Source: Stenotrophomonas rhizophila (GTDB lineage Bacteria; Pseudomonadota; Gammaproteobacteria; Xanthomonadales; Xanthomonadaceae). Taken from it: a stretch of 64,000 nucleotides of DNA. The DNA is taken from NCBI RefSeq assembly GCF_007667275.1, contig NZ_VDQT01000002.1, forward strand, positions 372,001 through 436,000. The letters run 5' to 3'. The notes beneath the pieces are model-generated. The model searched no databases and was not told the origin of the DNA. It saw only the letters and a program-made list of their open reading frames with translations. This document shows positions 1-12,500 of this stretch, in pieces (the first letter of the stretch is position 1; each line of letters opens with the position of its first letter). A program made the translations under genes and the position numbers.

Positions 1-597
1 GGCGCACAGGTGTTCCCGCCCGGGCCGCAGATCTTCGCCGCCTTCGACGCCACCCCGTTCGAGCAGGTCAAGGTGGTCATCCTCGGACAGGACCCGTACC
101 ACGGCGCCGGCCAGGCCCATGGCCTGAGCTTTTCAGTGCTGCCCGGGGTACCGGTGCCGCCGTCGCTGCTGAACATCTACAAGGAGCTGGAAGCCGACCT
201 GGGGCTGCCACGCCCCGACCATGGCTGCCTGCTGCCATGGGCGCAGCGCGGCGTGCTGCTGCTCAACGCGGTGCTGAGCGTGGAAGCAGGGCAGGCCGGT
301 TCGCACCAGAAGCGCGGCTGGGAAGGATTCACCGACCACGTGGTGGACACCCTCAACCGCGAGCATGAAGGCCTGGTGTTCCTGCTCTGGGGCAGCTACG
401 CGCAGCAGAAGGGCAAGGTCATCGACACCCGGCGCCATCGCGTGCTGAAGGCACCGCATCCCTCGCCGTTGTCCGCGCACCGCGGATTCCTCGGCTGCGG
501 ACACTTCTCCGCAACCAACGACTACCTGCAGCGGCGCGGCCAGGGCGGCATCGACTGGTCGTTGCCGCCGCGCGCGGCCCTGCACATCCCGGGGTAA
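1..597 (+). CDS. ung: uracil-DNA glycosylase (5' end outside window)
   Basis: This is uracil-DNA glycosylase, the base-excision enzyme that removes uracil from DNA. The frame is open at the left edge, so about 30-40 N-terminal residues of the usual ~225-245 are missing and 198 residues are visible. The water-activating loop GQDPYHG is at visible residues 29-35. The DNA-intercalation motif [11 protein letters not shown] is at about 153-163. Both are intact, so nothing suggests a broken gene. It converges on the XRE regulator gene, with only 15 bp between the two stop codons and no obvious terminator hairpin. Confidence 0.97.
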   Translation, partial: GAQVFPPGPQIFAAFDATPFEQVKVVILGQDPYHGAGQAHGLSFSVLPGVPVPPSLLNIYKELEADLGLPRPDHGCLLPWAQRGVLLLNAVLSVEAGQAGSHQKRGWEGFTDHVVDTLNREHEGLVFLLWGSYAQQKGKVIDTRRHRVLKAPHPSPLSAHRGFLGCGHFSATNDYLQRRGQGGIDWSLPPRAALHIPG

Positions 598-612
598 CGA
601 CCGACGGGTGCC

Positions 613-975
613 TTACCCGCCGAGCATCAGGATGATGTCGTGGGCCACCTTGCGCTTGCGCGGCGGCAGGCGCCGTACCAGCGACAGGATGTTGCCCTCC
701 AGGTCGTTCTGCACGTAATCGGCGTTGGGCTGCACGGTGCCGTGCAGCGCGTCACCATCCGGCTTGGCACCCCCCCTCCCGGTCGCCAGCCATTCGAATC
801 GCACGCGGGTGACCACGGCGATTTGTGCCAGATGCGACACGCTTGGGGTAGTGCCCTCCTTACGCTCCCATTGCGCGACCGCACTGCGTTTCACTCCGGT
901 TTCCAGGGCCAATTGCGTCTGAGAAAGCCCCGCCGTGGTCCTTGCTGCTCGAATTCGATCCGACATCGACAGCAT
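613..975 (-). CDS. XRE-family helix-turn-helix transcriptional regulator
   Basis: This 120-residue protein has one Cro/C1-type helix-turn-helix at about residues 5-60 (AGLSQTQLA, then SAVAQWERKEG). A short basic tail follows (PPRKRKVAHDI). The frame is open further upstream, but the ATG at 975 is chosen because GGGAG lies six bases before it; a second in-frame ATG is at 966. The target is unknown. It is divergent from the surface-protein operon starting at 1303, and a 9-bp inverted repeat lies in the gap, so control of itself or of that operon is an inference from position. No phage genes surround it. Confidence 0.85.
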   Translation of the reverse strand: MLSMSDRIRAARTTAGLSQTQLALETGVKRSAVAQWERKEGTTPSVSHLAQIAVVTRVRFEWLATGRGGAKPDGDALHGTVQPNADYVQNDLEGNILSLVRRLPPRKRKVAHDIILMLGG

Positions 976-1302
976 TGGAATCTCCCTTGCCTGTCCATTT
1001 TCACGATGGGTAGTTATCGATACTGACCGGGCAGTGATTCTTTTCCACGGATGTACAGAATCACTACACGTGCCTGCCGCCCAAGGGTTTCCCATCTGCT
1101 CCCCCGTGAACGTCAGTGCTGCTAACTGGCGTCTTCACCTCTTCCCGTTTGCGTCTATCCGATTGCCGACGTAATTAAAGCATTAACCGGCCAACGATGG
1201 CTGGCAATTCAAAAAACGTCGAAAAAGCAGGCCCCGCATGCTGCTCATGGTTGGTTAGCCGGCCGTGCTGGAGCAATGCGGCTCGGCGAAGGGGGACGGA
1301 AG
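976..1302. other. divergent intergenic region, XRE gene / surface operon
   Basis: This 327-bp non-coding stretch separates the XRE gene (leftward) from the surface operon (rightward). Besides the inverted repeat listed separately, it has an A/T-rich patch at about 1170-1235 that contrasts with the high-GC surroundings and is a likely promoter area for the operon. No convincing -35/-10 pair could be assigned by eye. Confidence 0.5.
1033..1065. promoter_or_regulatory. inverted repeat, candidate XRE operator
   Basis: AGTGATTCT (1033-1041) and AGAATCACT (1057-1065) form a perfect 9-bp inverted repeat with a 15-bp spacer, 58-90 bp upstream of the XRE start at 975. Its position suits autoregulation or control of the divergent operon. 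Binding is inferred, not shown. Confidence 0.5.
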
Positions 1303-3480
1303 ATGGATAAAGTCTGGGGTGTGAATGCCGCGTCAGGGCGATTCAGCTTGGTGAGAATATTAACCCTGATTGTGATGGGGCTCTCATTATTTGGCGCAGT
1401 TTCCAATGTGAAGGCGCAGGACGCCTGCACCGCGAATGGCGCGTGCGTTTCCGCAGGGCCGCGGCTGGTGCAGGTGACCAGCGCCGAGAGTCCGGTGCTG
1501 AATCTGCTGTTCTCCACGCTGCTTCCGGGCACGAATATCAATCTCACCGCATTGGACTGGAACAGCCTTGCCGGCGCCGACGTCAATCTGAATGCGCTGC
1601 TGACCCGACTTAATGGCGGTGTTGTCGTAAGTGACCCGAGCCAGGTGCTGAATGCGAACATCACCCTCGGTCAACTGCAGGCCGCGCTGATTTCGGTGCT
1701 GCAGGCGGACGGACAGACCGCTGCGGCCAATGCGCTGAACCTGCTCACCCCCGCGATCAGCGGCCTGACCGGCACCATCCGCCTTGCCGACCTGCTCCAG
1801 GTGAGCCTGCCGCCCGGTTCCCTGGCCAACGTCAACCTGGACGTGCTCGACCTGATCACCGGCGGCGTGCAGCTGTACAACTTCCGCAACGTGGTCACCA
1901 CGCCCACCCCGATCACCCTGACCACCGCGCAGCTCGCGCCGCTGGGGCTCGGCGGCCTGGCCAACGTCCGCGTCTGGGCGCAGGTGGTCGAACCGCCTAC
2001 CTACAACTGCGGCCCGGTCGGTACCGGCTTCCACAGTGCCGCGATCCGACTGAAGTTCGACTTCGATATCGCCCAGGGCCTGACCATCGCGCCGCTGGTG
2101 AATGCACTCAATGGGCTGAACATTGCCGGGCTGGTGTCGCTGTCCGGCACCACCATCACCGCTTCGCTGCTGCACCTGTCGGTCTATGCCGACATCGCCC
2201 GCGCCGAAGGCACCATCAATGCCGTCAACCTGGCGAGCAGTGCGGTGACCCTGCAGGCCCGTCCGGGCCTGGTCAACCTGTACATCGGCACCATCAGCGA
2301 TGCCGTGTTCTTCAATCGCACCGCAGTGCTGACCCCCGCCAGCGTCACCCCGATCAATGCGACCACGCTCAACGTAACCGTCGCGGTAAGCCTGCTTTCC
2401 GCACTGAAGGTGGCCGACGTCGACGTGCCGCTGACGGTGTCGCTGCGGGCGGTTGCCACGGGGACGCCGTCGACGCAGTCGGTGGTGTTCACCGGACCCT
2501 ACCCACAGACGCGCACGCTTTCGGCGGGCACCGTCAGTGCCACCGCACTGGTCACCAGCCTGGTCAACAGCCTGGACATCAGCATCACCAGTGGCACGCC
2601 GGTGGTGCGGTTGGTCAACAACCTCGTGCAGCTGCCGCTGCCGGTGAACAGCATCGTCAATGCGGTGGTGCAGACACTCCTGCCGGTCCTGCGGCCGGTC
2701 GTGAACACGGTGGTGGCGCCGGTGCTGAGCGCGGTGCTGGGCGGCGTGGTGGACAACCTGCTGGGCCTGCTGGGCATCCGCATCGGCCAGGCCGTGTTCA
2801 CCGTGGAAAGCATTTCGCAGAGCTGCGCGGCTACCGTGCAGCTGGTCAAGACGCTGGCGCCGACCACCGACCCGGGGCTGTTCAACCTCAGTGTGGCGCA
2901 GGGCGCCACGGTGCTGGCCAGCGTGGCCAATGTCGGCAACAACGGCGCCACCACCGCAGTGGTGACCACGCCCGGCACGGTCTACACACTGGCTGAAACC
3001 GCCGGGACCGCCACGGTGCTTGCGCGTTACGCCAGCACCTGGGAGTGCAAGGACCAGGCCGGCACCACGCTGACCAGCGGTACCGGGCAGAACTTCAATT
3101 TCACCTCGCCGGCATTGTCGGCGCAGCCGCTCAACGTGGTGTGCCGCATCACCAACCGCACGCGCCAGGCCGATCTGTCGATCACCAAGTCCGATGGCAG
3201 CGGTTCCTATACCCCCGGCGGAACCGCCAGCTACGTCATCACCGTCAGCAATGCCGGGCCCGATCCGGTCACGGCGGCGCAGGTAACCGACACCTTGCCG
3301 GCCGGCGCCACGCTGAGCGCGCCATGGAGCTGCATCGCGTCGGCGGGAAGCGTCTGCAGCGCCGCCAGTGGCGGTGCGGCGGGAACCAATGGGGTGAGCC
3401 TGGGTGTGGACCTGATCAACGGCGGGCAGGCAACGATCACCGTGCCGGTGATCTTCAGCGCCGACCCTGCCGCGTACTAG
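1303..3480 (+). CDS. secreted DUF11-type surface protein, C-terminal domain truncated
   Basis: This exported protein of 725 residues has a signal peptide at residues 1-38 (hydrophobic ILTLIVMGLSLFG, cleavage after VKA). The ATG at 1303 is preceded by a GGGGGACGGAAG ribosome site. Residues ~40-510 are a Leu/Val/Asn-rich region without a family I recognise. Residues ~512-622 resemble a prealbumin-like fold (Thr-rich strands, TWEC and VVCRITN). Residues ~624-725 start a DUF11 repeat (ADLSITKSDG, then YVITVSNAGPDPV). The DUF11 unit stops abruptly after FSADPAAY, before its usual closing strands. Matching strands open the mature form of the next protein. It is the first gene of a putative three-gene operon and its role is presumably at the cell surface. 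Confidence 0.75.
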   Translation: MDKVWGVNAASGRFSLVRILTLIVMGLSLFGAVSNVKAQDACTANGACVSAGPRLVQVTSAESPVLNLLFSTLLPGTNINLTALDWNSLAGADVNLNALLTRLNGGVVVSDPSQVLNANITLGQLQAALISVLQADGQTAAANALNLLTPAISGLTGTIRLADLLQVSLPPGSLANVNLDVLDLITGGVQLYNFRNVVTTPTPITLTTAQLAPLGLGGLANVRVWAQVVEPPTYNCGPVGTGFHSAAIRLKFDFDIAQGLTIAPLVNALNGLNIAGLVSLSGTTITASLLHLSVYADIARAEGTINAVNLASSAVTLQARPGLVNLYIGTISDAVFFNRTAVLTPASVTPINATTLNVTVAVSLLSALKVADVDVPLTVSLRAVATGTPSTQSVVFTGPYPQTRTLSAGTVSATALVTSLVNSLDISITSGTPVVRLVNNLVQLPLPVNSIVNAVVQTLLPVLRPVVNTVVAPVLSAVLGGVVDNLLGLLGIRIGQAVFTVESISQSCAATVQLVKTLAPTTDPGLFNLSVAQGATVLASVANVGNNGATTAVVTTPGTVYTLAETAGTATVLARYASTWECKDQAGTTLTSGTGQNFNFTSPALSAQPLNVVCRITNRTRQADLSITKSDGSGSYTPGGTASYVITVSNAGPDPVTAAQVTDTLPAGATLSAPWSCIASAGSVCSAASGGAAGTNGVSLGVDLINGGQATITVPVIFSADPAAY

Positions 3481-3577
3481 CCGTATCCACCCGGCGCGCC
3501 CGGTGGCGCGCCGACAGCAACGTCGCAATACGTGGTGCGCGGCCGAACGCCTGCGCGCTGCTTTCGAGGATTCCTGC

Positions 3578-6500
3578 ATGTCGACCGCCAGCGCCCGACG
3601 CTTCCTTTCCCAGCTCGCTGCCCGCTGCCTGCGCGCCCGCGCGCTGCCGCTGGCCGGCATCCTGCTGACGACCCTGGTCGCAAGCGGAGCGCAGGCGCAG
3701 GCCTACCGCAACCCGCTGGTGAACACCGCCACCGTCGCCGCACCGGCCGACATTTCCGATCCCACCCCCGGCAACAACACCAGCAGCGACAGCAATACAT
3801 TGGCCGCCAGCGCGCAGCTGAGCGTGTCCAAGACCATCACCACGCCTACGCCGGTCGCCGCCGGCGGCGCGGTGCAGTACCGCATCGAGCTGCGCAACCT
3901 GGGGCCGTCGCAGGCGGTGGGCGCCACCCTGGTCGACAGCGTGCCGGCGCAGCTGACCGCCGTCAGCTGGACCTGCGCGGTGGTCTCGCCCAGCACGCAG
4001 TGCGCGGCGGCATCGGGCACCGGCAACGTCAACATCGGCGTCAACGTCGGCGTGGGTGAGGTCCTGGTGGTGCTGGTCAACGGCACCGCGCCGACCACCA
4101 CACCGGCCACCATCGCCGCCAACGTGGCCACGATCACGCCGCCGCTGGGCACCACCGACCCGACCCCGGGCGACAACACCGCCACCACCCCCACCATTCC
4201 CGTGCAGGCGGCGGCGCTGCTGGCCAACGACGACGACTTCCGGGCCGCGCCGTTGCCGCCCGGTGCCGGCGGCACCACCGCCAGCGTGCTGACCAACGAC
4301 ACCCTCAACGGGGTCGCGGTGGTGGCCGCCAACATGGTCGTGTCGCTCACCAGTGCGCCGTCGGGTTACAGCATTGCCGCCGATGGCACCGTAAACGTGC
4401 CGGCCACCGCCGCCGCCGGCCCGGTGACCTTGACCTACCAATTGTGCGAACAGGCATCACCGGCCAACTGCGATACCGCCAACGTGCTGCTGGTGGTCGG
4501 GCCGAATGCCGTGGACGACAGCTACGCCGTGCAGGCCGGAGCGCAGCTGATCGGCAACGTGCGCGACAACGACAACTACGTGGTCGACTCGACCTTCACC
4601 CAGATCGGCACCGCGCCCACCCAAGGCACCCTGCAGCTGCTTGGTGACGGCAGCTTCACCTATACCGCCAACGCGGGGGCGACCGGCACCGACACCTTCA
4701 GCTACCAGCTGTGCCTGCCCGCACCCAATGGCGCCGCCTGCGATACCGCCACGGTGACGCTGAACATCAACGCCAGCGTCATCGACGCGGTGGCTGATGA
4801 CTTCACCGCAACCCCGGTGCCGGCGCAGAGCGGCGGCACGCTGGCCACGAGCGTGCTGGTCAACGACACCTTTGACGGCACTCCGGTGGTGGCGGCCAAC
4901 CTGACCACCACGCTGATCACTGCCCCGGCTGGCTACGTGATGGACGCAGGCGGCTTCATCAGCGTGCCCGCAGGGGCCAGTGCCGGCGCGGTGACCCTGG
5001 CCTACCGCATCTGCCTCACCAGCGCGCCCACGCTCTGCGACACCGCCAACGTGCAGCTGGTGGTCGGGCCGGATGCGGTTGACGACGCGGTGACCACGCC
5101 CGGTGCCGGGCAACCCGCGCTCGGCAACGTGGGCACCAACGACATCGCCGCGCCTGGCGCAGCGTTCTCGCTGGTCACCCAGGCCACCCAGGGCACGGCG
5201 GTCATCGATGGCGATGGCGCCTTCACCTATACCCCCAACGCGACCGCCGCCGGTACCGACACCTTCAGCTACCAGGTCTGCCTGCCGGCACCCAATCCGG
5301 GCGTCTGCGATACCGCGACCGTCACCGTCACCCTCGGCGCGAATGCGTTGCTGGCAAACGACGACACCTTCGCCACCCCCGTCCCGGCGGCCGGCGGCAC
5401 CACGCCCAGCGTGCTGGGCAATGACACCCTCAATGGCAGCGCGGTGGTACCGGGGACGGTCACCGCGACCCTGCTCTCGACCACGCCGGGCTACACCCTG
5501 GACCCGACCACCGGCACCATCGCGGTGGCCGCGAACATTCCCTCCGGCTTTGTCACGCTCAGCTACCGCCTGTGCGAAGTGGCCGTGCCGGGCAACTGCG
5601 ACGATGCCGACGTCCAGCTGCTGGTGGCGCCCACCGCGCTGGCAGACACCTTCAACGTGCAGGCCGGCCAGTCGGTGAGCGGCACGGTTGCGTTCAACGA
5701 CAATGCACCGACCGGTTCGCAGTATTTCGCGCTCACCGCGCCGACGCTGGGCAGCATCGACCTTGCCGGCAACGGCGCGCTCACCTACACCGCTAATCCC
5801 GGCACGACCGGTACCGACACCTTCGACTACCGGGTCTGCCTGCCGGCGCCGAACGGTGGCACCTGCGCGACGGCCACGGTGAGCGTGATCATCGCGGCCA
5901 ACACGATCGACGCGGTGGACGATGTGTTCACCGCCACGGTGATCTCGCCGGTGACCGGCGGCAGCACCGCCAGCGTGCTGGGCAACGACACCTTCAACGC
6001 CGCCCCTGTCACGGCCGCGCAGGTCACCCTGAGCCTGGTCAACGCGCCGCCACCGGGATTCACCATCACCCCTGCCGGGGTGATCAATGTGCCGGCCGGT
6101 GCCGCCGCCGGCGCACTCAGCATCACCTACGAACTGTGCGAAGCCGGCGCCACCGGCAACTGCGACACCGCGCAGGTGGCATTGCTGATCGCGCCCGCTG
6201 CCGCCGACGACACCTACACCACGCCGGCCGGGCAGCCGCTGGTGGGCGACGTCAGCCTCAACGACAACGCACCGGCCGGCGCCAGCTACACCCTGCTGAC
6301 GCCGCCGACCGCGGGCACGTTCACCCTGCAGGCCAATGGCGGCTTCAGCTACACGCCCGCCGCCGCCGGCGCGCAGACCGCGCAGTACCAGGTCTGCCTG
6401 CCCGCCCCGGACGCCGCGACCTGCGATACCGGCACGGTGAACATCACCGTGGTCGCCAACACCCTCGACGCGCTGGACGACAATTTCCGCGCGCCGGTGT

Positions 6501-9500
6501 TCGCGCCCGGCGTGGGCGGCACCACGCCCAGCGTGCTGGGCAACGACACCTTCAACGGTGCCGCGGTCAACCCGCTGCAGGTGACCGTGAACCTGGTCGG
6601 TGCACCGGCCGGCTTCAGCATCGATGACGCTGGCGTCATCACCGTGGCCGGCTTTGCCCCCGCGGGTGCCACCACGCTGAGCTACGCCCTGTGCGAACTC
6701 GGTTCCACGACCAACTGCGACACGGCCGGCGTACAGGTGCTGATCGCGCCGGATGCGGCCGATGACACCGCCAGCGTCACCGGCACCCAGCCGGGCAGCT
6801 TCAACCTGGCCGCCAACGACAATGTGCCGGCCGGTGCCACCTTCACGGTGACCCAGCTGCCGACCAAGGGCGCTGCCGTGCTCGCCGCGGATGGCACCCT
6901 GCAGTACACCGCCACCGCCGGGCAGAGCGGTGCGGACACGCTCACCTACCAGGTGTGCCTGCCCGCGCCGGATGGCACCACCTGCGATACCGCACAGGTC
7001 GCGATCACCATTGCCGCAGGCGCCCTGGTCGCGGTCAACGACGACTACAGCGCCAGCCCGATCCCGCCCACGGGTGGCAGCACGCCCAGCGTGCTGCTCA
7101 ACGACACCTTCAACGGCGTGACCATCGTGCCCGGCACCACCCCGGTCACCGCCTCGCTGGTCACGCTGGCGTCGGGCTACAGCATGGCCGCCAATGGCGT
7201 GATCTCGGTGGCGGCCGGCACGCTGCCCGGTTCCATCGCGCTGGATTACCAGGTCTGCGAAACCGCGCTGCCCGGCAACTGCGCCACGGCCACCGCCGTT
7301 GTGGTGATGAGCCCCGACGCGGTCAACGACGTGCTGCCGGCCGCCGCCGGTGCCACCACCGTGCTCAACGTGCTGGCCAACGACGCAGCGCCGCTCACCC
7401 CCGTCCTGAGCGTGACCGCAGCGCCGGCAAACGGCAGCGTGGTGGTCAACGCCGATGGCACGCTCAGCTACACGCCCACCGGTGCGTTCGTCGGCGCCGA
7501 TACCTTCACCTACCAGCTGTGCCTGCCGGCGCCGCATGGCAGCGTGTGCGATACCGCGACGGTGGCGCTCACGGTGACGGCGACCACGGTCACCGCGACA
7601 AACGACGACTTCACCGCGTCGCCCATCGCGCCGGGAACCGGCGGCAGTACCGCGAGCGTGCTGCTCAACGACACGTTCAACAACGCACCGATCGTGCCGG
7701 GCACCACCCCGGTGACCGCCACGCTGATCAGTCCGGTCACCGGCTACACGATGGCCGCCAACGGCGTGGTCAGCGTGGCGCCAGGCACCACGCCGGCTGC
7801 GGTGACCTTGAGCTACCAGGTCTGCGAGACCGCCCTGCCGACCAACTGCGCCGCTGCCACCGCGGTCGTGGCGGTCAGCCCGGCGGCGAACGATGACACC
7901 CTGCCGGCCACCGCCGGCACCGCCAACGTACTCAATGTGCTCGCCAACGACAGCGCACCACTGAACCCCGTGGTCACCATCGTCGGCGCGCCGGCCAACG
8001 GCACGGCCGTGGCCAACGGCGACGGCAGCATCACCTACACCCCGACCGGCGCCTACATCGGTGCAGACAGTTTCACCTACCAGGTGTGCCTGCCGGCGCC
8101 GGGTGCCGGTGTCTGTGACACCGCCACGGTGTCGCTGACCGTCAGCGCCACCACGCTCACCGCGACCAACGATGACTTCACCGCCACGCCCATCGCGCCG
8201 GCGACCGGCGGCAGCACCCCCAGTGTGCTGCTGAACGACGCCTTCAATGGTGTCGCGATCATCCCCGGTACCACGGCGGTGACGGCCTCGCTGTCCTCGC
8301 CGGTCACCGGCTACAGCATGGCGGCCAATGGCGTGATCACCGTGGCCGCCGGTACCACGCCGGCAGCGGTGACGCTCACCTACCAGGTCTGCGAGAACGC
8401 GGTGCCGACCAATTGCGCCGGTGCCACGGCCGTGGTCGCGGTCAGCCCGGACGCGGTCGACGACGCGCTGCCGGCCACTGCCGGCGCTACCACCGTGCTC
8501 AACGTGCTGGCCAACGACACCGCTCCGCTTGCACCGACCGTGACCGTCGCTGCCGCGCCGACCAACGGCACGGCGCTCGTCAACGGCGACGGCACCATCA
8601 GCTACACGCCCACGGCCGGCTTCACCGGCGCGGACAGCTTCACCTACCAGGTCTGCCTGCCCGCGCCGGCAGCCGGTGTCTGCGACACCGCCACGGTCGC
8701 CGTTACGGTGGGGGTGACCTCGCTCACTGCTGCGGCCGATGACTTCACTGCGACGCCGATCGCGCCTGCAGCCGGTGGCAGCACCGCCAGCGTGCTGCTC
8801 AACGACACGTTCAATGGCGTGACGATCGTGCCGGGCACCACCCCGGTGACCGCCACGCTGCTGACCGTGGAAACCGGCTACAGCATGGCCGCCGACGGCG
8901 TGATCAGCGTGGCGCCGGGCACCACGCCTGCCGCGGTGACCCTGAACTACCAGGTCTGCGAGACCGCCGTCCCGACCAACTGCGCCGCCGCCGCCGCTGT
9001 GGTGGCGGTCAGCCCGGTCGCGGTGGACGACGCCCTGCCGGCCACGGCGGGCACCGCCAACGTGCTCGATGTCGCCACCAACGACACCCTGCCGGCCAAC
9101 CCGGTGATCACGATCGCGGTTGCCCCCGCCAATGGCGTCGCCGTGGTCAATGGCGACGGCACCGTCACCTATACGCCCACGGCCGGCTTCACCGGCGCAG
9201 ACACCTTCACGTACCAGGTGTGCCTGCCGGCCCCCGGCGCGTCCGTCTGCGATACCGCCTCGGTGGCGGTCACCGTCAGCCTGACCGGCCTTGCCGCGGT
9301 CAACGACGACTTCACCACCGCGCCCATTGCACCGGCGCCGGGTGGCAGCACCGCCAGCGTGCTGCTCAACGACACCTTCAACGGCGCGCCGATCGTGCCG
9401 GGCACCACCCCGGTGACCGCCACGCTGCTCACCGTCGAGCCCGGTTACAGCATGGCCGGCGACGGTGTCGTCACCGTTGCCGCCGGCACCACGCCCGCTG

Positions 9501-12500
9501 CGGTGACGCTGAACTACCAGGTGTGCGAGAACGCAGTGCCGACCAACTGCGCCGGCGCCACCGTGGTGGTGGCAGTCAGCCCCGATGCGGTGGCTGATGC
9601 GCTGCCGGCCACCACCGGCACCACTACCGTGCTCAACGTGCTGGCCAACGACGCCGCGCCGCTGAACCCGGTGGTCACCCTCCCGGTCCCGCCGACCAAC
9701 GGCACCGCCGTGGTCAACGCCGACGGCACCATCAGCTACACCCCGAGCGCCGGCTACACCGGCCCGGACAGCTTCACCTACCAGCTGTGCCTGCCCGCAC
9801 CGGGCGGCAGCGTCTGCGACACCGCCACGGTGACCCTCACGGTGAGCGCCACCACGCTCACCGCGTTGGCCGATGACTTCACCGCGGCACCGATCGCACC
9901 GGCGACCGGCGGCAGCACCGCCAGCGTGCTGCTCAACGACACCTTCAATGGTGCCGCCATCGTGCCCGGGACCACGGCGGTGACCGCATCGCTGCTGACC
10001 ACTGCGCCCGGCTACAGCATGGCCGGCGACGGTGTCGTCACCGTTGCGGCCGGTACCACGCCCGCCGCGGTGACGCTGAACTACCAGGTGTGCGAGAACG
10101 CGGTGCCGACCAACTGCGCCGGCGCCACCGTGGTGGTGGCGGTCAGCCCCGATGCGGTGGCCGATGCACTGCCGGCCACCGCCGGTACCACCACCGTGCT
10201 CAACGTCCTGGCCAACGACGCCGCGCCGCTGAACCCGGTGGTCACCCTCCCGGTCCCACCGACCAACGGCACCGCCGTCGTCAATGGCGACGGCACCATC
10301 AGCTACACCCCGACCGCCGGCTACACCGGCCCGGACAGCTTCACCTACCAGCTGTGCCTGCCCGCACCGGGCGGCAGTGTCTGCGATACCGCTACGGTGA
10401 CCCTCACCGTGAGCGCCACCACGCTCACCGCGGTGGCCGATGACTTCACCGCGGCGCCGATCGCGCCGGCAACCGGCGGCAGCACCGCCAGCGTGCTGCT
10501 CAACGACACCTTCAATGGTGCGGCCATCGTGCCCGGGACCACCCCGGTCGCGGCATCGCTGGTGACCCCGGTGACCGGCTACAGCATGGCCGCCGACGGC
10601 GTGGTCAGCGTCGCTCCCGGCACCACGCCGGCGGCGGTGACGCTCAGCTACCAGGTGTGCGAAGTGGCCGTGCCGACCAACTGCGCGCAGTCCACCGCCG
10701 TGGTCGCGGTCAGCCCGGTCGTGGTCGATGACACGCTGACCGCAGCGGCCGGAACCACCACGGTACTCAACGTGATCGCCAACGACACCCTGCCGGTCAA
10801 TCCGACCATCACCGTGCCGGCTGGTCCGGCCAACGGCAGCGTCACCGTCAACGGCGACGGCACCATCAGCTACACGCCCAACGCCGGCTATACCGGCGCC
10901 GACAGCTTCACCTACCAGGCCTGCCTGCCCGCGCCGGGTGCCGCTGTGTGCGACACCGCAACGGTCTCGATCACCGTCGCCGTCACCACGGTCACTGCCG
11001 TGGCCGATGACTTCAGCAGCGCTCCGATCGCACCGGCCGCCGGTGGCAGCACGCCCAGCGTGCTGCTCAACGACAGCTTCAATGGTGCTGCCATCGTGCC
11101 CGGCACCACCCCGGTGACGGCCTCGCTGTCGAGCCCGGTGCCGGGCTACAGCATGGCCGCCGACGGCGTGGTGACGGTCGCTGCGGGCACCACGCCGCAG
11201 GCGGTCAGCCTGGCTTACCAGGTCTGCGAGACCGCCGTGCCGACCAACTGTGCGCAGTCCACCGCGCTGGTGGCGGTCAGCCCGGCCGCCGCGGACGACA
11301 CGCTGTCGGCTGCGGCAGGCGCCACCACGGTGCTTGCGGTGACCGCCAACGACACGCTGCCGCTCAACCCGACGATCACCCTCCCGGTGCAGCCGGCCAA
11401 TGGCACCGCCGTGGTCAATCCGGATGGCAGCATCAGCTACACGCCGACCGCCGGCTTCACCGGTGCGGACAGCTTCACCTACCAGGTGTGCCTGCCCGCA
11501 CCGAACGGCAGCGTGTGCGATACGGCATCGGTGAGCCTCACGGTGACGGCCAGCGCGCTGGTCGCACAGCCCGATGACTTCAGCGGCGCGCCGGTTGCGC
11601 CGACCGGCGGCACCACCGCCAGCGTGCTGCTCAACGACACCTTCAACGGTGCCGCGATCATTCCGGGCACCACGCCGGTGACCGCGTCGCTGGTCGGAAG
11701 CGTGCCGGGCTACAGCATGGCCGCCAACGGCGTGGTCACCGTGGCGCCGGGCACGCTGCCGGCAGCGACCACGCTGACCTACCAGGTGTGCGAGAACGCC
11801 CAGCCCAGCAACTGCGCCCAGGCCACCGCACTGGTCGCGGTGCGCCCGGATGCGGCCGACGACGCGCTGCCCGCCGGGACCGGCACCACCGTACTGGCCG
11901 TGGGTGCCAACGACACCCTGCCGGTCGGCGCGGTGTTCACCGTGCTGGTGCCGCCGTCCAACGGCACTGCCGTGGTGAATGGCGACAACACCATCAGCTA
12001 CACGCCGAACGCCGGTTTCACCGGGACCGACAGCTTCACCTACCAGGTGTGCCTGCCCGCGCCGAACCTCAACGTGTGCGACACCGCCACGGTCAGCGTG
12101 ACCGTCACGGCCGCGCTGCTGGACGCGGTGGACGACAGCGCCAGCAACGTGCCGGCGACCGGAGCGCTCGGCGTGCTCAACGTGTTCGCCAACGACACCT
12201 TCAACGGCGCCGCGCTCGACCCGGCCACGGTGGTGCTGACCCCGAACAACACCACGGCGCTGACCATCCAGCCCAACGGCAGCCTGGACGTGGCGGCCGG
12301 TACCCCGGGGGTCACCTACACCACCACCTACCGCCTCTGCCTGGTGGCACAGCCGACGGTGTGCGACATCGGCACGGTGTCGGTCACCCTGGCCACCACC
12401 CCGGGCCTGCTCGACGCGGTGGACGACACCGTGGCGAATGTGCCGGCCGCCGGTGCCAACGGGGTGGCCAACGTGCTGGCCAACGACACCTACAACAGTG

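Noticed and set aside
1387..3660. A 757-codon minus-strand open frame opposite the first surface gene
   Set aside because: It has the same antisense character; the plus strand has a signal peptide, a ribosome site and recognisable domains.
4216..12118. Possible CRISPR-like or satellite array
   Set aside because: The period of 567 bp, continuous coding frame and conserved protein motifs show tandem protein domains, not short repeats with spacers.
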